Origin: Gemmatimonadota bacterium
Lineage (GTDB): Bacteria > Gemmatimonadota > Gemmatimonadetes > Longimicrobiales > Longimicrobiaceae
Length of the DNA: 8,426 nt
NCBI GenBank assembly: GCA_019348475.1
Contig: JAHWJJ010000183.1
Coordinates: 1 to 8,426, forward strand
Direction: 5' to 3'
The notes under the pieces are model-generated. The model had not been told where the DNA came from. It did no database searches and saw nothing but the letters and a program-made list of their open reading frames with translations. This document shows, in pieces, positions 1 to 5,421 of this stretch. A program made the translations under genes and the position numbers. Every line of letters begins with the position of its first letter. Positions within the stretch are counted from its first letter, which is position 1.

Positions 1-1446
1 GCCGCCGGCGGGCTGGAGCGTCGCCGGGTCCAGCGGCCGGCCCTCCACGTCGAACACGATCACGGGCGCGATGGGGCGGATCTTCTCCAGCACCTGCGCG
101 GCGTCGCCCACGACCACGATCACGGCACGGTCCGGGTGCAGGTATTCGCGGGCCACCCGCTGCACGTCCGCCGCCGTCACCGCGCTCACGCGCTGCACGT
201 ACTGCGTAAGGTGCTCCGGCGGCAGCCCCAGCAGCCGCGTGGTGGCGAGCATGGACGCCGCCTGCGCGGGCGTTTCCAGGCTCCCCGGAAACGAGCCCAT
301 CAGAAAGCTCTTGGCCCGGTCCAGCTCCGCCTGCGGCACCGGCTCGTCGCGAATGCGGCGCAGCTGCACCAGCACCTCGGCCAGCGCGCTGTCCGTCACC
401 GCGCTGCGCACGTCGGTGCTGGCGGAGAAGGCGCCGCCGCCCAGCAGCCGCGAAAAGCGCGAGCGGGCGCCGTACGTCCAGCCGTGCTGCCCGCGCAGCA
501 CCTCTTCCAGCCGCGAGTCGCCGCTCAGCCCCAGCACCATGTTCATCACCTGCACGGGGTAGTAGTCCGGATCGTCCGGCTGCAGCCCCGCGTGCCCCAC
601 GTACAGCGACGACTGCACGCTGTTGGGCCGGTGCACCAGGTAGATCTCCGTCCCCTCGCGCGCGCGGGGCGCGGGATACGCCGGCTCCGGCGCCGCGGCC
701 CCGGACCACTCGCCAAACCAGCGCCGCGCCATCTCCTGCGCCTGCGCCGGCGTCACGTCGCCCGACACCACCAGCAGCGCGTTGCCGGGGACGAAGTGGG
801 TGCGGTGGAACGCAGCCACGTCGTCGCGGGTGAGGGCGGCGACCGTCTGCGGCGTGGAGCGGCGGCCGTACGGATGCTCGGGGCCGTACACCTGGCGGTC
901 GAACATCCGCGACGCCAGCGTCCCCGGGCTGCCCAGCGCGGCGCGGAGCGCGGCCAGCTGCTGCGCGCGGGCCGTCTCCAGCTCCGGTTCCGGGAACGAC
1001 GGGCGCAGCACCACGTCGCTCAGCAGCTCGAAGGCGAGCGGAAGCTGGTCGCTCAGCACGCTGACGCTGGCCTCCAGGTTGTCCTGCTGCGCCGACGCGC
1101 CGATGCTGCCGCCCACGCCCTCCACCGTCTCGGCGATCTGCACGGCGGTGCGGGTGGCCGTTCCCTTGTCCAGCAGCGCCGCCGTCATCTGCGCCAGCCC
1201 CAGCTTGTCCGCCGGATCGGACGACGAGCCGGAGCGGACGTACAGGTCCAGGTTGGCCACCGGGAGCGCGTGGTTCTCCACCACCAGGATGCGCAGCCCG
1301 TTGGGGAGCTGCGTCTCCGCGAAGGGGGGAAAGCGGATGGGCCGCTGCTCCAGCGGCGGGGGCGGCGCGGACTGCGCCGCGGCGGCGGCCGGCAGCGCTA
1401 CGGCCAGCAGGGCGGGCGCGGCCAGGCGGACGATGGTGTGCTTCAT
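1..1446 (-). CDS. M16 family peptidase homologue, zinc-site-less partner subunit (3' end cut by window)
   Basis: 482 codons are visible from ATG at 1446 to the left edge with no stop, so the C-terminus is missing; the visible length nearly fills a normal two-lobed M16B subunit. A signal peptide (MKHTIVR, hydrophobic core, AAA before Q25) predicts export to the periplasm, and no lipobox Cys is present. The N-terminal lobe begins near LPNGLRILV (48-56). Where active members have HxxEH, this one reads GLAQMTAALLDKGT (83-96), with Q86, A89 and A90 replacing His, Glu and His, so it should not bind zinc. The C-terminal lobe keeps the R/Y substrate-binding pair in LRGQHGWTYG (R318, Y325). It lies 11 bases after the stop of an active M16 gene, with AGGAG overlapping that stop, so the two are probably co-translated. 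In known two-subunit M16B enzymes one subunit carries zinc and the other the R/Y pair; this is inferred to be the latter. Substrate unknown. Confidence 0.9.
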   Translation of the reverse strand, partial: MKHTIVRLAAPALLAVALPAAAAAQSAPPPPLEQRPIRFPPFAETQLPNGLRILVVENHALPVANLDLYVRSGSSSDPADKLGLAQMTAALLDKGTATRTAVQIAETVEGVGGSIGASAQQDNLEASVSVLSDQLPLAFELLSDVVLRPSFPEPELETARAQQLAALRAALGSPGTLASRMFDRQVYGPEHPYGRRSTPQTVAALTRDDVAAFHRTHFVPGNALLVVSGDVTPAQAQEMARRWFGEWSGAAAPEPAYPAPRAREGTEIYLVHRPNSVQSSLYVGHAGLQPDDPDYYPVQVMNMVLGLSGDSRLEEVLRGQHGWTYGARSRFSRLLGGGAFSASTDVRSAVTDSALAEVLVQLRRIRDEPVPQAELDRAKSFLMGSFPGSLETPAQAASMLATTRLLGLPPEHLTQYVQRVSAVTAADVQRVAREYLHPDRAVIVVVGDAAQVLEKIRPIAPVIVFDVEGRPLDPATLQPAGG

Positions 1447-1453
1447 CGCGGGG

Positions 1454-1458
1454 CTCCT
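1454..1458 (-). promoter_or_regulatory. Ribosome binding site of the downstream M16 gene, overlapping the upstream stop
   Basis: AGGAG reads on the minus strand 7 bases before the ATG at 1446, and its first A is the last base of the TGA (1460-1458) ending the active M16 gene. The arrangement suggests translational coupling and supports a 1:1 heterodimer. Confidence 0.75.
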
Positions 1459-2813
1459 CACTGGTCGCGGCCGGGAAGGGTGATGACGACGGCGCGGTTC
1501 TCCGGGCGCAGGTACTGCCGCGCCACCCGCTGCACGTCGGCGGCGGTCACCGCCATGTAGGGGTCCATCCAGGTGCGGATGGTGGCCGGGTCGCCGTAGT
1601 ACAGCGTCGCGCGCTGCAGCGCCTCGGCCTTGCCCATCGCCGTCTGCAGCGAGCGGACGAAGCGGGCGCGGGTCTGGTTCTTGGCGCGCTGCAGCTCCGC
1701 GTCGGTGATCCCCTCCGACGCGATCCGGGTGATCTCCTCGTCCGCCAGCGCCTCCAGCCGCCCCGCGTCCACGCCCTGATTGGCGCGCACGTACACCATC
1801 ATCAGCCCCGGCCCGCGGCGCAGGTCGCGGAACACCACCGCGAAGCTGGCGGCGCGCTCCTGCTTCACCAGCCGCTGGTTCAGGCGCGAGCTGGCGCCGC
1901 TGCCCAGGATCATCCCCAGCAGGTCCAGCGGGTAGGCGTCGGGGTGCGTCATGGGCACGGCGCCGTAGCTGGCCATGAACGCGGGAAGGTTGGCGTTGGC
2001 GTCGCGTACCGTGTCTCGGCTGGGCAGGTTGCGGAACGGATCCGTGCACTCCACCGGCGGCGGCTCGGGCCCGCGCGGGATGCCGCCGAAGTACTGCTGC
2101 ACCAGCTGGCGCGCCACCGCGGGATCGAAGTCGCCCACCAGCGTGAGCGTGGCGTTGTTGGGCGCGTAGTAGGTGGCGAAGAACTGCTGCACGTCCTCGA
2201 TGCGCGCCGCGTTCAGGTCGTCCATGGACCCGATCACCTCGTGCGCGTACGCAAAGCACCCCTGCGGGTCGTACGGCGCGGTAAAGGCGCGCTGCAGCGA
2301 GTTGCCGTACGGCGAGTTGTCCACCCGCAGCCGGCGCTCCTCCTTTACGATCTCCTGCTGGTTGGCCAGCTGCGCCGGCGTCACGTTCAGCGCGCGCATG
2401 CGGTCCGCCTCCAGCCACAGCGCCAGGTTCATGCGGCTGGGCGGCACCGCCTGAAAGTAGTTGGTGCGGTCTTCGCTGGTGGATGCGTTCAGGTTCGCCG
2501 CCCCCGCCGCGCGAAGGAGCCGGGTGTGCTCGCCCTTGGGCGCGTTCTGGCTCCCCTCGAACATCATGTGCTCGAACAGGTGCGCAAACCCGGTGCGCCC
2601 CGCGCGCTCGTTCCGGCTGCCCACGTCGTACCACAGGTTCACGGCCACCACCGGCGTGGCCGGGTCGGGGGCCAGGATGACGCGCAGCCCGTTGTCCAGG
2701 CGGTAGGTTTCGAAGGGGACGTCGACCGGCGTGGCGCTCTGCGCGGCCGCGGGCGCGGCGGCGGCCAGCAGCGCCAGCGCGGCCGTCAGCCCCCGGACCA
2801 GGGATGGGATCAT
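1458..2813 (-). CDS. M16 family zinc metallopeptidase, catalytic subunit
   Basis: A 451-residue secreted zinc endopeptidase of the M16B (pitrilysin/insulinase, MPP-like) group. The start is ATG at 2813, preceded by GGAGG and giving a clean signal peptide (MIPSLVRG, Ala/Leu core, AAA before Q25); the frame stays open 251 codons further upstream, but that part is repeat-filled intergenic DNA. The zinc motif is HLFEH at 78-82 (H78, E81, H82), and E159 in IVKEERRLR lies 76 residues after H82, the spacing HxxEH-x76-E of the family. The C-terminal lobe spans about 230-451. At the R/Y position it reads VKQERAASFAV (316-326), with Lys and Phe replacing Arg and Tyr; the neighbouring gene supplies R/Y. 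Length is normal for the family. It is first gene of a two-gene operon. The role is probably degradation of periplasmic peptides or misfolded or processed proteins; the substrate cannot be told from sequence. Confidence 0.94.
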   Translation of the reverse strand: MIPSLVRGLTAALALLAAAAPAAAQSATPVDVPFETYRLDNGLRVILAPDPATPVVAVNLWYDVGSRNERAGRTGFAHLFEHMMFEGSQNAPKGEHTRLLRAAGAANLNASTSEDRTNYFQAVPPSRMNLALWLEADRMRALNVTPAQLANQQEIVKEERRLRVDNSPYGNSLQRAFTAPYDPQGCFAYAHEVIGSMDDLNAARIEDVQQFFATYYAPNNATLTLVGDFDPAVARQLVQQYFGGIPRGPEPPPVECTDPFRNLPSRDTVRDANANLPAFMASYGAVPMTHPDAYPLDLLGMILGSGASSRLNQRLVKQERAASFAVVFRDLRRGPGLMMVYVRANQGVDAGRLEALADEEITRIASEGITDAELQRAKNQTRARFVRSLQTAMGKAEALQRATLYYGDPATIRTWMDPYMAVTAADVQRVARQYLRPENRAVVITLPGRDQ

Positions 2814-2817
2814 GTAG

Positions 2818-2822
2818 CCTCC
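2818..2822 (-). promoter_or_regulatory. Ribosome binding site of the catalytic M16 gene
   Basis: GGAGG reads on the minus strand 4 bases before the ATG at 2813. It decides the start against the much longer open frame that runs back to 3566. Confidence 0.65.
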
Positions 2823-3048
2823 ATCGCGTGGGCCGCGGCGGTGCGGTACGCTTTCGCGTCCCCCGCGGCATTGTGATCCGCGCGCGCGCCTGGCAGCCGG
2901 TGCGGGCGCGCGGAGCCGGATCTGGGATAGGGTAGTTTGCGGTGCGTGCGAAGAATTTAGCAAGCCCCGCGGGCTGGATGCGAAACTGCCGGGCGACGTG
3001 GGCACGGGAGAGCACGTCGAGATCGGGACGGCATGGCGCGACGTCCGG

Positions 3049-3191
3049 CGCCCCCCATCCCCGGCCCTTCCCCCACAACTGCGTGGGGGAAGGGAGATGG
3101 TGACGGAGCCCGCGGCACGCGGTCGAGTTCTCCCCTTTTCTCCCGCGCAGCGGGGGAGAGGGGCCGGGGGAGAGGGGGCCCTCCGCGGGCG
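3049..3191 (+). repeat. Structured intergenic repeat, unit 1
   Basis: It starts with CGCCCCCCATCCCCGG and then a perfect 12-bp hairpin: left arm 3065-3076, loop AACTGC 3077-3082, right arm 3083-3094. AGATGG follows, then GTTCTCC at 3127-3133, an imperfect C-rich/G-rich hairpin, and a tract of four G-runs (3152-3178), ending near GGCAGGAT. Bases 3049-3100 match 3286-3338 of unit 2 except for one extra A in the unit 2 loop. It resembles a REP/BIME-type dispersed element; family membership is inferred. Confidence 0.8.
3152..3178 (+). other. Potential G-quadruplex tract
   Basis: Four runs of G with lengths 5, 4, 5 and 5 are separated by AGA, CC and AGA. This is a strong intramolecular G-quadruplex pattern on the plus strand, inside repeat unit 1. 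Formation in the cell is not shown by sequence. Confidence 0.55.
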
Positions 3192-3208
3192 GCAGGATGA
3201 CCGCAGCC

Positions 3209-3282
3209 GTGCACGGGCGCGGCGCCCCACCGTCGGCCGCACGGGCGAGATCCCGGGGGGTGGAGAGCGTGGTGCACGGGCG
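3209..3282. repeat. Short direct repeat GTGCACGGGCG flanking the spacer between repeat units
   Basis: GTGCACGGGCG occurs at 3209-3219 and again at 3272-3282, just before unit 2, each followed by a GC-rich run. It may be part of the repeat's outer edge or the trace of a local duplication that produced the second unit. Confidence 0.5.
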
Positions 3283-3285
3283 GGC

Positions 3286-3420
3286 CGCCCCCCATCCCCG
3301 GCCCTTCCCCCACAAACTGCGTGGGGGAAGGGAGATGGAGACGAAGCCCGCGATCGAAGTTCTGCGCTCCGATGCAGTTCTCCTCCGGGGCAGTTCGCCG
3401 GGGAAGGGGGTGGGGACTCG
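3286..3420 (+). repeat. Structured intergenic repeat, unit 2
   Basis: Second copy of the unit: a perfect 12-bp hairpin with left arm 3302-3313, loop AAACTGC 3314-3320 and right arm 3321-3332. GAAGTTCT lies near 3356-3363 and GTTCTCC at 3377-3383. A G-rich tract (3387-3415, four G-runs) follows. The distal half has diverged from unit 1. GCAGTT, the reverse complement of the loop core AACTGC, appears twice (3374-3379 and 3390-3395), suggesting a rearranged or inverted fragment. Confidence 0.78.
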
Positions 3421-3440
3421 CTCGACATCCGGGATCGCGC

Positions 3441-3520
3441 ATGGCGTAAAACGGTAGATCCTGTTAAATTACGGGGTTTACGTGAAAAAGCGCGAAAACG
3501 AAAGCAGACACGCGAATGCA
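3441..3520 (+). promoter_or_regulatory. AT-richer patch, candidate promoter and leader of the helicase gene
   Basis: This stretch has A/T runs (GTAAAACGG, GTTAAATTACGG, GTGAAAAAG, GCGAAAACG) in surroundings that are otherwise very GC-rich. TTAAAT at 3464-3469 matches 4 of 6 bases of a -10 box, but no convincing -35 box is spaced correctly. The position, about 60-130 bases before the helicase start, suits a promoter plus untranslated leader. Exact boxes cannot be assigned. Confidence 0.35.
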
Positions 3521-3564
3521 ATCGGACCCGGAAGTGAAGAGCCCGGGCCACTGCAGACACTCTC

Positions 3565-3569
3565 AAGGA
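3565..3569 (+). promoter_or_regulatory. Ribosome binding site deciding the helicase start
   Basis: AAGGA lies 5 bases before the ATG at 3575. It supports that start over the in-frame GTG at 3482, which would add 31 residues of unrelated low-complexity sequence. Confidence 0.7.
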
Positions 3570-3574
3570 AACGA

Positions 3575-4858
3575 ATGCGATTCACCGAGTTGGACCTCGC
3601 GCCGGAGCTGGTGCGAAACGTAACGGAGCTGGGCTACGAGACGCCCACTCCCATCCAGCAGCAGGCCATTCCCGCCGCGCTGGAAGGCAAGGACGTACTG
3701 GGCCGCGCGCCCACCGGGACGGGAAAGACGGCGGCCTTCATGCTCCCCACGCTGCACCGCCTGCGCGGCAAGGAAGGGCTGCGCTGCCTGGTGCTGTGCC
3801 CCACGCGCGAGCTGGCCATCCAGGTGGCCGAGAACGCCCGGGGCTACGCCCGCAACACCGAGCTCTTCGTGGGCCTGGTCTACGGCGGCACCCGCGTGGA
3901 CGCGGACCTGCGCGACCTGCGCGCCGGCGTGGAGGTGCTGGTGGGCACGCCCGGGCGCGTGAACGACCACCTGGAGCGCAACAACATCGACCTGTCGAAC
4001 GTGGAGGTGCTCATCCTGGATGAGGCCGACCGCATGCTCGACATGGGCTTCAAGCCGCAGATCGACCAGATCCTGCGCCGCTGCAAGCGCACGGGCCGGC
4101 AGACGCTGTTCTTCAGCGCCACCATGCCCAATTCCGTGAAGTCGCTGGCGTACGAGATGCTGCGCGATCCGGTGACGGTGGAGGCGGCGCCCAGGGTGAC
4201 CACCGCCGAGGGGGTGGACCAGTTCGTCTACCCGGTGGAGCCCAGCAAGAAGACGGACCTGCTGCTGCACCTGCTCAAGGGCAAGGAGTTCAGCTCGGCG
4301 CTCGTCTTCTCCCGCACCAAGTTCGGCGCGGACCGCATCGCGGGGCAGCTTACCCGCGCGGGGCTCAAGGTCGAGGTGATGCACAGCGACCGCAACATGA
4401 CGCAGCGGGTGCGCGCGCTGGAGGCGTTCCGCGCCGGCGAGGTGCAGGTGCTGGTGGCGACCGACGTGGCCCAGCGCGGCATCGACGTCGAGGGGATCAG
4501 CCACGTCATCAACTACGACGCGCCCAAGGACCCCGAGGGGTACGTGCACCGCGTGGGCCGCACGGCGCGGGCGGGCGAGACGGGGGTGGCCATCACCTTC
4601 ATGTCCGGCGGCGAGATCGGCGATGTGGCCGCGGTGGAGCACCTGCTGGGATACCGCATCGCGCGGGTGAACGTCCCCGGCTACAGCGTCTTCGCCGAGG
4701 AGAGCACGGATGGCGAGCCGCAGGTAACCACGGTCACCATGCCCGTCTCCAAAAAGGAGGAGCGGGCGTCGCGCGGCCGCCGCATGGGCAAGCACGCCGC
4801 AAAGGAGCTGTCGCCCGAGGAGCTGCAGAAGCTGCTGGGCGTCGGCACCGCGGCGTAA
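3575..4858 (+). CDS. DEAD-box ATP-dependent RNA helicase (SrmB/RhlE-like)
   Basis: A 427-residue cytoplasmic RNA helicase that uses ATP to unwind short RNA duplexes, probably in ribosome assembly or RNA decay. All core motifs are present in order: Q motif with F3 and GYETPTPIQ (20-28), Walker A APTGTGKT (45-52), PTREL (76-80), GG (104-105), TPGR (125-128), DEAD (149-152), SAT (181-183), VFSRTKFGA (244-252), ATDVAQRGID (295-304) and HRVGRTARAG (325-334). The Pro in Walker A, where many relatives have Gln, is as I recall it in E. coli SrmB. The C-terminal tail after about 370 is short and basic (KKEERASRGRRMGKHAAK) and may help bind RNA. Start ATG 3575 has an SD and begins right at the Q motif; a GTG at 3482 would extend it by 31 residues. 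It has a monocistronic look: its own leader, and 563 bases to the next gene. The exact subfamily is uncertain. Confidence 0.97.
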   Translation: MRFTELDLAPELVRNVTELGYETPTPIQQQAIPAALEGKDVLGRAPTGTGKTAAFMLPTLHRLRGKEGLRCLVLCPTRELAIQVAENARGYARNTELFVGLVYGGTRVDADLRDLRAGVEVLVGTPGRVNDHLERNNIDLSNVEVLILDEADRMLDMGFKPQIDQILRRCKRTGRQTLFFSATMPNSVKSLAYEMLRDPVTVEAAPRVTTAEGVDQFVYPVEPSKKTDLLLHLLKGKEFSSALVFSRTKFGADRIAGQLTRAGLKVEVMHSDRNMTQRVRALEAFRAGEVQVLVATDVAQRGIDVEGISHVINYDAPKDPEGYVHRVGRTARAGETGVAITFMSGGEIGDVAAVEHLLGYRIARVNVPGYSVFAEESTDGEPQVTTVTMPVSKKEERASRGRRMGKHAAKELSPEELQKLLGVGTAA

Positions 4859-4979
4859 CCCACGGCGCCGGCCCCGGCAGGCCGTTCGGCGGATCGACGG
4901 ATGGTGAGAGGGGCGGTTCCTGCGCGGGCCGCCCTTCCGTGCGTCCGGCGGGTTCTGCTACCGAATCCGAAATCGCGTA

Positions 4980-5048
4980 TGTCATTCCGAAGGAGGCGCC
5001 ACGCCGGACGCGCCCAGGGCAGATCGCTTGGCGCCGACTGAGGAATCT
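4980..5048. repeat. Dispersed-repeat-like element with TGTCATTCCGA and GAGGAATCT ends
   Basis: The element opens with TGTCATTCCGAAGGAGG and closes with GACTGAGGAATCT. ATTCC (4984-4988) and GGAAT (5042-5046) are inverted, and a second pair, GGCGCC (4995-5000) and GGCGCC (5030-5035), lies inside, so the whole can fold as a long imperfect hairpin. TCATTCCGA...GAGGAATCT-type elements recur between genes in many bacterial genomes, from general recall. Only one copy is in this window, so repeat status here is inferred. Confidence 0.5.
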
Positions 5049-5155
5049 ACTCGCCCGATCTGGTGGCCTGCTCGCGCAGGTTCTACTCGCAGCCTCGCCC
5101 TTCTTTTTGTCGGATCCGGACCAGCCAGCGCCCTCCGGGCTCGTAAACCTCGCCC

Positions 5156-5275
5156 ACCTCCCCCGAAACTGCCGGGGGAGGTTGCGCGATGGGCTGCACC
5201 CGCGATGAAGTTCTCCTCTCCCCCATGGGGTTCATGGTGGAGAGGCTGGGAGAGGGGGGCGCCCGGCGCGCGGCA
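5156..5275 (+). repeat. Structured intergenic repeat, unit 3 with altered stem
   Basis: A perfect 10-bp hairpin: left arm ACCTCCCCCG 5156-5165, loop AAACTGC 5166-5172, right arm CGGGGGAGGT 5173-5182. The loop is identical to unit 2, but the stem differs on both arms and still pairs completely. GAAGTTCTCC follows (5207-5216), then a second hairpin with arms CCTCTCC (5215-5221) and GGAGAGG (5239-5245), a G-rich tract, and GGCAGGAT as in unit 1. The order of parts matches units 1 and 2, about 1.8 kb away. Confidence 0.75.
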
Positions 5276-5421
5276 GGATCTTGGTCGATCCTCCGCGACG
5301 CCGGCGCCCTCCGTTCTCGCCTCTCCGCGAGGAAGGAGCAGGGACGGGCGGGGGAGGGCACCCCGGGCGCCGTTGTTGCATCGCCCGGCCGCGGGTACTC
5401 CGTTCCATCCACACGATCCGC

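Larger units (their letters stand above)
2814..3574. other. Gene-free divergent region between the M16 operon and the helicase gene
   Basis: These 761 bases separate two start codons facing away from each other, so promoters for both directions should lie here. About 2920-2960 is less GC-rich and is the likely minus-strand promoter area (TTCGCA, 17 bases, TATCCC on the minus strand, weak matches). 3049-3420 holds two structured repeat units. 3441-3520 is AT-richer and is the likely plus-strand promoter and leader. Open frames in all directions encode low-complexity Pro/Gly/Arg sequence made from the repeats, and I see no credible gene. Confidence 0.8.
4859..5421. other. Gene-free stretch between the helicase and PBP genes
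   Basis: These 563 bases contain no credible gene. From left to right they hold a featureless GC-rich tail after the helicase stop, a dispersed-repeat-like element (4980-5048), a small CCTGC/GCAGG hairpin (5067-5080), a T-run (TTCTTTTTG near 5101), repeat unit 3 (5156-5275) and a GC-rich leader before the PBP start. No clear intrinsic terminator follows the helicase: the T-run is about 20 bases beyond the nearest hairpin. Confidence 0.75.

Noticed and set aside
136..1560. Plus-strand 474-codon open frame over the M16 pair
   Set aside because: It is Arg/His/Gln-rich and crosses the junction of two well-supported minus-strand genes; it is a shadow.
3049..3338. CRISPR-like array from the repeated 52-base block
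   Set aside because: Only two adjacent copies, 237 bases apart, with no regular spacers and no cas genes; a structured dispersed repeat explains it better.
2814..3566. N-terminal 251-codon extension of the catalytic M16 gene
   Set aside because: The extension is translated repeat DNA and would place a perfect signal peptide in mid-protein. ATG 2813 has its own RBS.
3563..4795. Minus-strand 410-codon open frame opposite the helicase
   Set aside because: Same antisense artefact: His/Ala/Val/Arg-rich, no motifs, fully covered by the DEAD-box gene.
4861..4900. Intrinsic terminator just after the helicase stop
   Set aside because: Only short 5-bp GC pairings can be drawn and there is no T-run; ordinary GC-rich sequence gives this often.
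5373..5401. TTGTTG-17-TACTCC as a PBP promoter
   Set aside because: Only 3 of 6 and 2 of 6 matches to the -35 and -10 consensus, no better than chance in this sequence.
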